Shown here in pieces: positions 10,404 to 23,034 of a stretch of DNA of 64,000 nucleotides. The notes under the pieces were generated by a model that saw nothing but the letters and a program-made list of their open reading frames with translations, was not told the origin of the DNA and made no database searches. The stretch is taken from positions 19,083,001 to 19,147,000 of the forward strand of contig OZ005621.1 in assembly GCA_963930655.1 (NCBI GenBank). Direction: 5' to 3'. Numbering within the stretch: the stretch's first letter is position 1; the number at the start of each line of letters is the position of its first letter. Source of the stretch: Myrica gale. Lineage: Eukaryota > Streptophyta > Magnoliopsida > Fagales > Myricaceae. The position numbers were made by a program, and so were the translations under genes.

Positions 10404-11780
10404 CTCACTTCCATTGTATCTAAAAGTAAGGGTGATTAACGGTAGTGTAGATGACGATTTGATAAAAATTGTCACTGTCACCGCAATTGACGGAATCATA
10501 TAATTGACACCGTCACCGCACCGCTAAGGTACAATAACCGTCATTGCCGGTGATGGTATTAACAGTAACGGTTCTACGATAACCGCTTAAACCGTATAAC
10601 CGTTGTTTAAAAAAAATAAGTTTTTTCCTTGAACTTTTTCATTTTTTTCACTGTTTTAGGCTATTTAAATTTCCAACATAATATCATAATCAATAATCAT
10701 ATCAAATTGACAAATATCATAACATAAAGTGTAACTTACTTATAAAAAAACATATTTCACTGTTGTAAATCAACAATGACAATGAGCACCATATATGACT
10801 TATAAGTTGTTGAGCTTCATATATTTTATCTTAGATGTATATGATTCAAAGGTCAAATTGAACTCTCAAGCAGGATTATTTTTAAAAAAAAAAAAATTAT
10901 AGGCTTTTAAAAAATAAATTATAAATTGTAGGAGTACAATTTAATTTTAGTGACTTGAGATGAGGTTTCGCCAATTGTTTTTTTTTTTAATAAAAAGGAA
11001 GAAACGGTCTCGATTATCCAGCATGGTCAGACCAATTTGTAATATTTGACGCACAACAAGAGAAACTTCTAGAAAGCATCTGTTAGAATATTTAAAGCGG
11101 AAAAAACGCTGCTAATACCGATGATTAGCAGGAGGTCCTAATTACGCCGATTGGACTGTGTTTTAGCCGATACTTTGTATATTATTGACCGGTTCGGCTC
11201 AAACCGAGGAGACTGATCGCGACGCTCCGCTGTCCAAATACGAAGAGAAAAACAGCACAAACTCGCCCACTTTTCGTACGTGTCCGTACAGGGTCAGTCT
11301 CGTAATCTCACTATCTGGTGATAAAAGCTTGGAATGCAAGTAAGCAACTGCATAAAAGACAGGTGCCGGCCGGCCTGAGCGAGTAGTAAACTGAGCGTCC
11401 GGGCCTGCGAGAGCTCAAAAGCGGGATCAGTACCGAGCATTAGTGGTGCTATCGAGACGACTCGTGGCCAATCATGTGACTCGTCACTCGCTCCCCACCC
11501 CAACTCTCGGTTTTTTTGTGGGGCCCTCCGCCCCTCCCCAACCGGCCCCACCACTCACCCCGAGGAGTAATAATCCTGGAGGCGGGGACACCGTGTCATC
11601 CGCCACGGCAGCCGAGAGCCACTGATAATCCAGGCTCCGTCCGTGTCACCGCCACGTGGAAGGTAGAGGGGGTTGAAGTTGAACGATATGGGTGTGGGAC
11701 CAACGTACTCCAAACAAAACTACTAGCCAAATAGAGGGTCGGGGGTAGTACACCGGCGAAGGAGGAAAGGGACGGAGTTG
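10404..11780. other. Intergenic region and distal AGO1 promoter
   Basis: The 10430-10610 stretch has repeated 'ACGGT/ACCGT' words ('GTAACGGTT', 'ATAACCGCTT', 'GTATAACCGTTG') like the subterminal repeats of hAT elements, but no end pair was found. From about 11100 the sequence becomes GC-richer and probably belongs to the AGO1 upstream region. A G-box-like CACGTGG lies near 11653. No protein-coding gene is supported. Confidence 0.45.
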
Positions 11781-11784
11781 TCAT

Positions 11785-11792
11785 TATAAAAG
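11785..11792 (+). promoter_or_regulatory. Probable TATA box of AGO1
   Basis: TATAAAAG lies upstream of a pyrimidine-rich leader (around 11870-11900) and about 1.1 kb before the AGO1 ATG. The distance is explained by a leader intron. Assignment is by position and motif only. Confidence 0.5.
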
Positions 11793-12000
11793 ACCTACCC
11801 ACTTCCTTTTCGCGTTAGTAACGGTTTGGGTGGAAAAGCGTTAATTTTTTGAAATATATTAAAGGGTTTATATGTCCCTCTCTGTCTTTCAGTTGCTGCG
11901 CTCTCCTGAGGGAAAAGCAGAGGGAGTAGCTTTTTCATTTAATTATTTTCAGTCGTCCAGGGGAAGTGGGAAGTGGTTATCCGGGAGCGGTTTTCTGAGG

Positions 12001-12889
12001 TAATATTGGTGGTTTTAGGGTTCCCCATTTGCGTTTCCTTTCTTTTTGCCTCGTGAATGCTAGGGCTTGAACTTTTGTTATTTTTCTTCGAGTGGAGAAA
12101 TTTAGGTGTGCTTTTTTTTTTTTTTGTATGCGAAATTTGATTTTGTTGTATATTGCTATAGATCTGCTCTATCTGCCTGTGGGTGAGGTTTTTCACTGTG
12201 TTTTTTTGGGCCGTTCTGCTTGGATCCGGTTTTGCTTCTCGTCTTTTTTGTGTTAATTTTGGGCACACAGTTTGTCATGTCTGGCACTTAGTTACTTTTT
12301 GTTTGGATCGTTGATGCATGGGTGACTTTTAGTTCTTCTGTTTCTGTGTTACCAGTGGTTTTGGGGCTTTGATGTTGTTTTTCGGGATCACAGAAATGGA
12401 GGCTCAGGGCTTGAGTTTTGGGGATTTTGTGATGGTTGGTTCTACGATGGACTGTAAATTACTTAGGGCTTCGCTTAGTTTTTGTTTCAGAAATAAACTG
12501 ATGATTAATGTATTTTTTTTTTTATCTCTTTGCTCCTCTTTCCATGGCGGGTTTCCATTTTATGGATTAGTTGTGGAATCTGTTTTTTTCTTTAGTTAGG
12601 AATATTTCGTTTCTCCACAAAATATGGAGTACTTTTTTCTTGTATGTTTTGGCGATCAGATCTTGTGGCTTTTGTGCGTGATCTGAATGATGCTCAGTAG
12701 TCTCATTTGTCTTTGGATAATAGCTGAAATAATGTTGTTGGTTTCAGCATAGGACGCATGTTTCACCCATTTTTCCTTGTAGCACAAATGTGTTTCCATA
12801 GAGAAGTGAGGTTGAAAAGAGGTCTTTTCGTTATTGTATTCAAATCCTTTGTTGTTGTCTGTTTGTGAGTCAGCCGTTTTGCTGTGCAG
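12001..12889 (+). other. Probable 5'UTR intron of AGO1
   Basis: A plausible donor (CTGAG|GTAATATTGG at 12000/12001) and acceptor (TGCTGTGCAG at 12889) enclose a T-rich, intron-like stretch that ends 8 bases before the AGO1 ATG. A leader intron is usual for plant AGO1 genes. Another acceptor near 12747 is possible. Transcript evidence would settle it. Confidence 0.5.
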
Positions 12890-12897
12890 ACATCATA

Positions 12898-15800
12898 ATG
12901 GTGAGGAAGAAGAGAACTGAGCTTCCTTGCGGGGGTGAAAGCTCTCAGTCTCAGCAGGAAGCCAGCGAGGGTAGTAGTGGTCGGGGCCAACCACACCCTG
13001 CTGAGAGGAATGTTCCACCCCAGCAGCAACATGGGGGAGGAGGACGCCAAGAGGGTAGAGGTTGGGCCCCACGAGGAGGTCGTGGAGGTTATAGTGGGGG
13101 CCGCGGCCATGGAATGCCACCACAACAGCAATATGGTGGCCCACTTGAATATCAAGGCTTGGGAAGGGGAGGGCCACCCCAACATGGTGGTCGTGGAGGG
13201 TATGGCAGTGGTGGTCGAGGCATACCTTCTTCAGGTGGCCCATCACGACCACCACCTTCCGAGCTGCACCAAGCAACCCAGGTTCCATATCAACAACCTA
13301 GGGTCATTCCACCTCAGCCCATGCCATCTGAGGTGAGTTCATCTACCCGACCGCCAGAGTCATCACAATTGAGCCATCAGTTTGAGAAAATGGACATCCA
13401 TGACGGAGCTGGTCCCAGCCAGGAAAGTCAACCTGTTCAACCGTCTAGTAAATCAATGAGGTTCCCTCTTCGACCTGGCAAGGGTAGCACTGGAAAAAGT
13501 TGTATCGTGAAGGCTAATCACTTCTTTGCTGAGTTACCGGATAAAGATTTGCACCAGTATGATGTGAGTTATCTTACCAGTTCATTCTGTGGAGTTGTGA
13601 ATATTTCCATTCTCAATTGAATTCAGGTCTCTATTTTTGCTAATGCATGTTAGGTGACTATTACTCCGGAGGTGACTTCACGGGGAGTCAACCGTGCTGT
13701 AATGGAGCAGCTGGTTAAATTATATAGAGAGACCCATCTTGGAAAGAGGCTTCCTGCCTATGATGGGCGGAAGAGTCTGTACACAGCTGGGCCTCTCCCA
13801 TTCCTAACAAAGGAGTTCAGAATTCCACTTATTGATGAGGATGATGGATCTGGCGGCCAGAGGTTCATATGGAGTGTTCTTATATCTGTTTTTCCTTTGG
13901 TAGCATTCGCATCTGTGTCCTGTGATTTATTAGGGTGACCTTTTCCTTGATGCAGGAGAGAGAGAGAATTTAAAGTTGTTATAAAATTGGCTGCACGTGC
14001 GGACCTGCACCATTTAGGGCTCTTTTTGCAGGGTAAGCAAGCTGATGCACCTCAGGAAGCCCTTCAAGTTCTTGATATTGTTCTGCGTGAATTGCCTACA
14101 ATTAGGTACTAAGTTTTTATTTTTCCCGTTCTCATACAGTAGTGGCGCAGTAGTAGTGCATCGCTGGTTTTTGAAAAGTATTGTTATGTTGTGATGAATA
14201 TTAGGTACTGTCCTGTTGGCCGATCCTTTTATTCTCCTCATTTGGGAAGAAGGCAATCATTGGGTGAGGGTTTGGAGAGTTGGCATGGTTTCTATCAAAG
14301 TATTCGCCCAACTCAGATGGGGCTGTCTCTGAATATCGGTATGTAAGGGCATGTTCACTCTAAAATTTTGGCCGTAATTTCTCTCAATTCCAAAATTTTT
14401 GTCAAATAAAAAATTTCAAAATAATCTCTCTCCCCATGAAATCATTTCATTTCATTTCAATAAATATAAAAAATTTACTCAAATAATTTTTTTCTTCAAA
14501 TTTTCACTATTTTTCTCAAAATCTAACAAAACTCTAATCCACCTCAATTTTTACAACATTCCCAAAGGTTTGCAAACATGGCCGCAATGTCGCTAACCTT
14601 TTTTGTTTAGTTTTTGGCTTTGAGTACTGTATTTTCTCCTTCCATTTAATTTTTGGATCATAAAGTTGTCAAGGATCTCATGGGTCCTCAGCTTGTTTTA
14701 TGTTCCTGTTGCGGTGATAATTTTGATAATGTTGCAGACATGTCTTCTACTGCTTTCATTGAGCCATTGCCGGTCATTGAGTTTGTGACACAGTTGCTGA
14801 ATCGGGATGTTACTTCAAGACCTTTATCTGATTCTGATCGTGTAAAGGTTAGGCTTTCTTTGTTCCTTTGGTAATTGGTGGCCTTCATAGTGTTCCTCCT
14901 AGTGCGTTTGTTCTCTTAATTGTTCTGCAGTTGTATTGTTTTTCCCAGCTGCTTGTGTTGGTTTTTCATTTCATAGGCAATGAGGTTACATTCATTTTAA
15001 ATCTTATTGTTCTGTTCTTTGTTTTTTGTTTTATTGAACTCTGAATATTTTATGCTCTATTTATATGGTTGAACTTTTCCATTAAGGTTAACCGTTGTGG
15101 GGCCTTTTGATAAAATTGCTTCTCTTGTTTGAAACAGATAAAAAAGGCTTTACGAGGAGTCAAAGTTGAGGTTACACACCGTGGAAATATGCGCAGGAAG
15201 TACCGTATATCTGGTCTAACATCGCAGGCAACACGAGAGCTAAGGTATGAATTAGCATCTTATGCGCTTTCTCTTTCTCTCTCTCTTCCCCCCTGCCCCC
15301 CCCCCCTTTAGGGTGGTATCTGTTGAGTATTCTTCCATTGCTGATACTGGTTGCTGGTTTTCCTAGTTTTCCGGTTGATGAAAAAGGTACGATGAAATCT
15401 GTAGTCGAGTACTTTTATGAAACCTATGGTTTTGCAATTCAACATTCACAATGGCCTTGTCTGCAAGTGGGGAATCAACAGAGGCCGAATTATTTGCCTA
15501 TGGAGGTAAAGACATAATCTTAAGTTTCATTCCTCAGATTAGATATGCATTTTCTTATACTGATATGATATGGACGTGTATGCTAACAATTTTTTTTTTT
15601 GATAAGCGTGTATGCTAACAATATGCTCTTGGATTCAGGTTTGCAAGATTGTTGAGGGCCAGAGGTACTCCAAGAGGTTGAATGAGAGGCAGATTACTGC
15701 ATTACTGAAGGTGACCTGCCAGCGTCCTCAGGAGAGGGAGCGGGATATAGTGCGGGTTCGTAATATGGAATCTATTTTCTATTTGCACTCAATAATGTCT

Positions 15801-18800
15801 TTTCTTAGAATCTTTTTAATTGTATTGGATGTCTCTTTTGTCTCTGAACACTTTTGATGTGAGTGGCTGGTTAGTTGCATTTTACCGTAAAGCTTACCTT
15901 ACAGTTTACACTTTGTGGGTCCCGTGTTGCCGTAGAAGGTTTATGTCGTATTTGATGGCTTTTTGATCCTATTGTGAGACTATATCCGAGTAATTTCATG
16001 ATCTACTGCTTTCATCTTCTTGAATGTTTGTCCTTACAAACATGTGGTGGAGATGCTGAATCCTGGTACTAATGTTAACTGTTGTCTTACTTGCATTTTT
16101 TTGAGATTGTTGGTGCGTGTTGCACATGAGTACTTGATAAATACCTTAACTATTAGGAGTACCAGAAATCGAATTCATTCTGATGCTCCCACGGTTCATC
16201 CTTTCTTGAAGTTTTAGAACCTAGATTAGATTGTCGTCTTACAATTTTGAATGAATTTATTTGTTTTATAGTACTTGCTTCCGTTTGATAACCAAAGAGC
16301 CAAATTGCTTCTGTGGTAACATCTCTTGCGCACCCTCATATTCTGACGTGCTTTTTATTTGACCTTGCAGACGGTTCATCATAATGCTTACCATGATGAT
16401 CCTTATGCAAAGGAGTTTGGAATTAAAATCAGCGAGAATCTAGCTTCAGTTGAAGCTCGCATTCTTCCTGCACCATGGGTATTATATCTGTATCTTGTTA
16501 CCTGTTTGTTTTGTCAACTTTGTCCTACCATCTTTCAGGAGCTAGCTTCAATATTTTCACTAAATGGTCTGTTGCATTCTACAGCTTAAATATCATGATA
16601 CGGGTCGAGAAAAGGATTGTCTGCCACAAGTTGGACAATGGAACATGATGAATAAGGTATTTCTAGCGTTAGAATTGGCTTTTGCATGTAAGACATCTCA
16701 TTGTTGTATGCTAATGGTTTTGGTCCATATACATTTAATTACTTTCCCTATACACATGGCCTTAGTATTGAGGTAGCTGATACAATTCTATTTGGAGCAT
16801 GTGAATCACTGCCAATGGCTAACTTTTTTTGTATTTGGTTCAATCTCTTTGCAATGATTAGGGGCAAACATATCGAGCGTGTTCAAGTCTGGCCACTTGT
16901 GCATCTGAGTCTTGTTTGCTTTTCTATTTTTATTTAGATTTGGTTTAGATGCATATTTGTTTATTGTGTTAAAGAATGGGGGTGCACGCTTACACATAAT
17001 TATATGCTGGTGGCTATATGACCTTGTCCTTTTTTGGGAGTTTCTGCGTAATATTAATGTCCTTTAATGAATTTGATATTTTATGTTTTTGTTGCAGAAA
17101 ATGGTCAATGGAGGTGTAGTTAACAATTGGATTTGCATTAATTTTTCCCGGAATGTGCAAGACAGTGTGGCCCGTGGGTTCTGCCACGAACTTGCACAAA
17201 TGTGTCACATTTCTGGGATGGTAGGGTGCTTGAAGGGCTCGAATCTAAGAATTTGTATTGTCCTATTTTTTTTTAATCTCAATAATATTTTGTTACCGGG
17301 TTTTACGTAGGCATTTAATCCAGAACCAGTGCTTCCTCCAGTGACTGGTCGTCCTGATCTGGTGGATAGAGTCCTAAGAACTCGGTATCATGATGCAATG
17401 AGTAAACTCCAGCCGCAGAGAAAGGAGCTTGACCTGCTTATCGTAATTTTGCCAGATAACAATGGCTCTCTTTATGGTAGGAAACTTGCCTAATTAACTA
17501 AGCACACGCTTCTTCTGGATAGTGATCCTGTTCTTGTGATCCCTTACTAATTTGCATATACTTTCTTGTGCAGGTGATTTGAAACGGATCTGTGAGACAG
17601 ACCTCGGACTTGTTTCCCAATGCTGCTTGACAAAGCATGTATTTAAGATGAATAAACAATATCTGGCAAATGTGTCTTTGAAGATAAATGTCAAGGTTGG
17701 AGGAAGGAATACTGTTCTGGTTGATGCCATATCAAGGCGCATACCTTTAGTCAGTGATCGCCCGACAATAATTTTTGGAGCTGATGTTACCCACCCTCAG
17801 CCAGGAGAAGATTCAAGTCCATCAATTGCAGCTGTATTTTATTCTGTTTATTACTGGGCTTAGCTTGTTTTTACTTTCGTATTCAGTTCTCAACACATTC
17901 TTCTAATTTTACAATTTAACCTAACGTGGTAATGTGAATTGTCTTCAGGTTGTGGCATCTCAAGATTGGCCAGAAATTACAAAGTATGCTGGTTTGGTTT
18001 GTGCTCAAGCCCATCGACAAGAGCTGATCCAAGATCTCTACAAGACATGGCAGGATCCTGTAAAAGGGACTGTGACTGGTGGCATGATCAAGTATGAAGG
18101 GGCTTGTCTTCTTGTTTTGGCCTTTTTTTCTTATGAATGTATATAGACACCGACTGGTGGCAGGATCCTGCTAGTGGGACAGGATGTTGTCAACAGTTAA
18201 CTTTATGACGGTGTTTTGGGTGGAGTTTTTGTTGTGTAAGTTTGAGATATTTCTGTCTTCATTACAGGGAACTGCTGAAATCTTTCCGGAAAGCAACTGG
18301 GAAGAAACCAGAGCGCATCATATTTTATAGGTATTGCAATATTCTTGTGTCACTGCCTTCTGGATACTTTTCTTCTCATCTAATGACACATTTATGCTTA
18401 GGGATGGTGTGAGCGAAGGACAGTTCTATCAAGTTTTGCTTTATGAACTAGATGCTATCCGGAAGGTGAATCTAGTTGATTGATCAGTCTTCTATTCCCC
18501 CTTTCTCTTTGTGCTTCTTTCTTATAGGAGTTTGAATATCTTTGGATCACACTTACATAATACCTTCCCTGTCCATTTTTAGGCATGTGCCTCTTTGGAG
18601 CCGAACTATCAGCCTCCGGTGACCTTTGTTGTGGTTCAGAAGCGCCATCATACCAGGTTGTTTGCTAACAATCATCGGGACCCCCACTCGGTTGATCATA
18701 AGAGTGGAAACATATTGCCAGGTAACTAATTTGTTTAGTTTTGAACTTTTTTATGTGCCTAGAAATTTATTTATCTGAGGTATCATCTCTCTTCAAATTT

Positions 18801-19682
18801 ACAGGTACTGTTGTGGACTCTAAAATTTGTCACCCGACCGAATTTGATTTCTACCTTTGTTCTCATGCTGGCATTCAGGTATGACTCTAATATGCTTTCC
18901 TAAGGCACTATTGACTTATTTATTTCTTTGAGGTGTAAGGAATTTAATTTTCCCGTGATGCACCTTGAAATGGCAAACAGGGAACAAGTCGTCCGGCTCA
19001 TTACCATGTCCTCTGGGATGAGAACCACTTTACAGCTGATGGGCTGCAGTCCCTTACAAATAACCTTTGCTACACGTAAGTTTAATTAATGTTAGTAGAA
19101 TTAATGTTTCCACCATTCTAATGTGTACCTGTACCATCTTGATTGTTATCTGATTATGTCGTACGAATAATTTTGGTCTTTCTTTCCCCCAGTTATGCAA
19201 GGTGCACTCGTTCTGTTTCAATTGGTGAGTTCTCTCTCTTTCTCTCTCACAGACACGGGTGCAGACCCACAAGGCCTCTCTCTCTGTGACTCGCATGCGT
19301 GCACTCATTCATACATGCATTTACACATAAAGGCAGAAGCATGCATCATTTAAGCTAATACACACTGATACTAATGCTGACAAGTGTACATTCTGTATAG
19401 ATGCTTGATTGTCTTTTACTTCTACAAACTGCTCATATTTAAGTGGTTGCTAATCTTGCAGTGCCCCCTGCATACTATGCCCATCTTGCTGCATTTCGAG
19501 CTCGGTTCTATATGGAGCCAGAGTCTTCAGATCCTGGTTCCATTTCAAGCGGGGCTGCTGCTGGACGTGGGGGCATGGGCGGAGCAGGTCCTAGAAGCAC
19601 ACGTGCACCAGGTGCTAATGCTGCTGTTAGACCATTACCTGCACTCAAGGAGAATGTTAAAAGGGTCATGTTCTACTGTTAG
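12898..19682 (+). CDS. AGO1: ARGONAUTE1, small-RNA-guided slicer
   Basis: Core effector of miRNA and siRNA silencing: it binds a guide RNA and cleaves or represses matching transcripts. My model has 21 coding exons: 12898-13563, 13654-13862, 13956-14105, 14205-14338, 14738-14847, 15138-15244, 15367-15505, 15639-15755, 16371-16478, 16585-16656, 17098-17220, 17311-17476, 17574-17833, 17949-18091, 18268-18330, 18402-18465, 18583-18721, 18805-18878, 18981-19075, 19193-19224, 19462-19682. They join to 1063 codons with no frame break, close to Arabidopsis AGO1 (about 1048). The N-terminus is Gly/Gln/Pro-rich with RGG-like repeats, followed by ArgoN, PAZ, MID and PIWI. The slicer tetrad is present: D771 (FGADVTHP), E812 (HRQELIQ), D857 (FYRDGVSEG) and H998 (YYAHLAAF). 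The protein ends in ...VKRVMFYC, as plant AGO1 does. The ATG chosen gives [10 protein letters not shown]. It looks fully functional. Confidence 0.97.
13256..13276 (+). promoter_or_regulatory. miR168 target site in AGO1 mRNA
   Basis: The 21 bases CTTCCGAGCTGCACC + AAGCAA pair with miR168 with about four mismatches, mostly near the ends and at position 8 of the site. The central 'CTGCACCAAGC' is perfect. The site lies in exon 1 at codons 120-127, where plant AGO1 genes are known to carry it. It mediates feedback control of AGO1 by miR168. Confidence 0.88.
14347..14583. mobile_element. Candidate MITE in AGO1 intron 4
   Basis: A sudden AT-rich insert-like block starts right after the splice donor. 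Its left end GGGCATGTTCACTC and its right end, reverse complement GGCCATGTTTGC, form an imperfect inverted repeat. The interior phrases ('AAAATTTTTGTC', 'CTCAAAATC') resemble Tourist-like candidates elsewhere in the window. No clean target-site duplication is visible on the right. Confidence 0.5.
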
Positions 19683-20000
19683 GCTAGCTGGTCCCTGGCA
19701 GAGATCGACAACTTGTTGTTTTTGTTCAATGACTAGTGGAACTGTTCTTTTTTTTTTTTGAAAAGCTGGCACTGCAGTTTGCCAACTTTCCTGCATATTA
19801 CTGGACATCTGTTTTCGTGCTTATCAATGTCCCAGTCCTTTTCATCTATTACGGGGCTCCTGATCCTTACCCCAGTTGCTGTTATGTGCTCCATACACTG
19901 GTGTCTGAATCAGATATGTTTCGGGTATCGAAGAGCTTAATTTTAGCAATCTTTCGGCCCTCGGTGAAACTTTGCTATATTACCTATCTTTCTATATTAA
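19683..20000 (+). other. AGO1 3'UTR and terminator region
   Basis: Untranslated sequence after the AGO1 stop, with a poly-T run at about 19748-19758. No further coding exon is seen. The poly(A) site is not defined. Confidence 0.5.
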
Positions 20001-21660
20001 ATTGGGGACTCGTGGATTATATTTTCACTCATCTCGCTCTCTTTTAATCTGACTCATGTCAGCTGTATCTTTGGTCAGCCTAATCCTGATCCTTCAAAGA
20101 AAACCCAGAGCTTCATGGGTTACTAAGTAGGGATTTCATCTAGGAAAAAAAAGGGGGGGGGGGGGGGCATATATGCACAGAATAACTATTACACCTAATA
20201 TGAAAGTGTCAAATTGTCCTAACTGTAATTCCGCATATGTAAAGGGCCTTCCAGTTTGTTTATTTTTTGTAATGGGGCGATTAAATTTTGTTTCTTGAAC
20301 TTGCAGAAGGTTGGAACATGGTTTTATGTTTTGTTTTGGCCATTGAAGGGAGAGATTACAAAGAAACTTTGGCCCCGGGCTCTTCTAGACCCATCGTTAG
20401 AATTCCCCGCGTCTATAACCCTAACGATTTGGCAGGGAGAGAGGCTATATTTGTTACATGCTTTAGGATAATTCACTCTAAAAAATTAAGGAAAAAAAAA
20501 GTTAGCTCAAAGGGGATTGAAGCTTAAGACATATAAATTGCACATTGACATCCCATATTACAAATGTGGGACGGATCTCATGCTCTCCAAATAGTCTGTA
20601 ACATTTCACTACTCTGCAGTCTCGGTGCCCATACAGACTGACTATGTACTAGATTTTTCTTAATCTCGGGTTAACACTGCAATACCAGCGTCACTCTTCT
20701 ACCGCACGATTGCAACTGAGAGGCATGATGTAAGCTCTAATATCATGTGGGACGGATCTCATACTTCTCAAATGGTGTAATTGCAACTAAGAGGCGTAAT
20801 GTAAGCTTTAATATCACGTGGGACATATCTCATACTTCTCAAATGGTGTAATCGGGCTTCGAAAAGGATGGTGCGCTTGTAGTGCAACTTGTGAGTTTGC
20901 ACTACGATTGGAGAACTGGGAGAGCATTGACCAGCCGGTATCTTGAAGTTGAACAACGTTTCGGAGGTTCCATTCCAGGAATGGGCTTGATCCTTGTTGT
21001 CATGAAACAAACCCCTGCTTCTTCACTTCTGCGAGTGTTTGGGAGAGTTTTTTTGGGTCCAGCAGAACTCCTTGGATAAGATTGTACTAGCTTGTATTAG
21101 ACCATCTTTTTAAGGAATCTACACATTTATAGAAGGCCAAAGAACTAAACGTATTGAGTTTAACTCGCACTATTTCTGAAAGGGCATAGCCCTTGAAAAG
21201 TTGTCTATTTAGAGGACTCATTTGAATTCACGTGCCAGCCAGCACAGGACATGTACAGCGATATTAACATGCAGAACCTGTGCGAACGTGTACATACAAA
21301 AGTACGTACCCACATACAACAGCGTGCATATTTTGAGATGAGAAGAAGAACAGAATAAAAATGCTCAAATCCATCTCAAAGGAAAATCAGAAATTCTTCG
21401 GAAATTCTTTCCCTCCGCTTTCAAAGATATTGCCAGAAAAGGAAGATCGGAATTTGCTTCTACCAATGACAAATTCCTTTCTTGCTTTCAGTCTCTCTCT
21501 TAATTTCTTCCCCACAAATGGGTCCAAAGAATGTTCTTTCTCCTCGTCCCATTTCTTCTGACTGCCAAATGCATCACTTTTCCTCAGAAAAGTACTTCTG
21601 TTGTACAAGAGTATCTGTATCCTGTGATTATTTCTAGCTAAAGCTTTTTCTGGGTAGAAT
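20001..21660. other. Intergenic, source block of the upstream duplication
   Basis: The left part (20003-20358) is the counterpart of 1655-2022. It contains a 15-base G homopolymer (20153-20167) absent from the other copy, and an acceptor-like tract ending TTGCAG at 20306 followed by a short open stretch (20288-20527) that I do not recognise. A tandem repeat follows at 20708. A 65-codon frame at 20882-21079 has no family match. Confidence 0.45.
20708..20852 (+). repeat. Two-copy tandem repeat, about 72 bp
   Basis: Adjacent copies at about 20708-20780 and 20781-20852 share 'TTGCAACTAAGAGGC', 'AATGTAAGC' and 'CTCATACTTCTCAAATGGTG'. A further partial relative (GTGGGACGGATCTCATGC) begins near 20567, so it may be the remains of a longer repeat. 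Confidence 0.7.
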
Positions 21661-23034
21661 GGCTTCCGCCAAAGTCCTCAATCGCGAAGATACAATTGCA
21701 GAGCATGCCGGATGCATTGAGGCAGAGCCGCTATCACGTGAAAAGATGCTTTGCGAGGTAATATGATCTGATATATAGGCTTTCTCGTTGAACCAATTCT
21801 TCATGCAAAAAAGGAAAAATAAAATAAAAAACAGACTATCTTATGATCTATTTTGTTGTGCAAGAAAAGGTTTGTCGCAAGGCAAAAGGTTACTGAAACT
21901 GCAACACATAATGGAGGAAGTGGAGAAAGCAATAGAGGACAAGCATGAAAGAAGCAAGGTCTTGGAGGGCTTACTTGGTTACATCCTGAGGTCCACCAAG
22001 GTTCTCCTGAGCTCTCTTTCATGAATCATGCACATATAAGCGCACGCATGGGTGTGCCGGAGGGATTAATTATCCTTTTTCCGTCTGAAAATTACGCTGG
22101 AGGCAGCTGTTGTTCCACCATATGTTGCTTTTGCAGTGAGAGCTAATCCCGGATTCTGGGAATTCGTTACGGTGAACTCTGAGGATCTGTCTGTGGAGGG
22201 TATCACTACTTCAGATTACTTGCAATTTAAAGAAATGATCATCGAAGAGGACTGGTAATTAATTTGTTCAAGCTGAATATGGTAGAGCCTTACAGAGATT
22301 ACCACTGGGAAGATAGTTTTGCAATGACTTGAAAATTATGGAGTTCTCTTCCATAAGTACTTTAGCTTTTTTGCATTGTCGTTGATTTTTTTTTTCGCAA
22401 TTCTGTGCATGGTGTTTCATCTTGATCCTAAAAAGTTGCTCAAATGTGATTTAACGAACAGGGAGACCGATTAAAACGCTTTGAAGATAGATTTTGGAGC
22501 CATGGACTTCTCAACTCCCCAATTGACCCTTTCGTGTTCCATTGGAAATGGGGTCAGCTTCATCTCAAAGTTCATGACTTCAAGGCTACATGGGAACCAT
22601 GCGGATGCAAAAACACTCCTTGAGTACTTACAAGCCTTGAATCATAACGGAGAGGTAGAAAATAACTCGCAAGAACACAAAGAATTGGAAGAACGGAATT
22701 ATTGTAAAACATTGTGGCTAGACACCGATTGCTGATCTTGCATGGTTTTCTAATTTTGCAGAATCTTATGATAAATGGAACTCTGGACACAGTTGCTAAG
22801 CTACAAAATGTCCTGGTTGCTGCTGAAGTATTTGTCTCTGCACATCCCAAAGAGACACCATTTGAGAATTTTGAGCAGAGGTTACTGTTTTTCCCAGGCC
22901 TTTTTCTTCTTTTTGTGCAAATTTACTATATCCTTCATGAAAACAAAGTCAGTTCTAACAGAACTCCAACACATGAGTTGACATTGGCACCCCCTTGATT
23001 ATCTATTTAACTTTCTTGTAGGTTGAAAGAGTGG

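Noticed and set aside
12763-13336. Long open frames on the opposite strand and in shifted frames of AGO1 exon 1
   Set aside because: They arise from the GC-rich, Gly/Gln/Pro-repeat coding sequence of AGO1; none has family similarity.
20882-21079. 65-codon frame after the tandem repeat
   Set aside because: No ATG at its start, a stop just upstream, and no recognised family.
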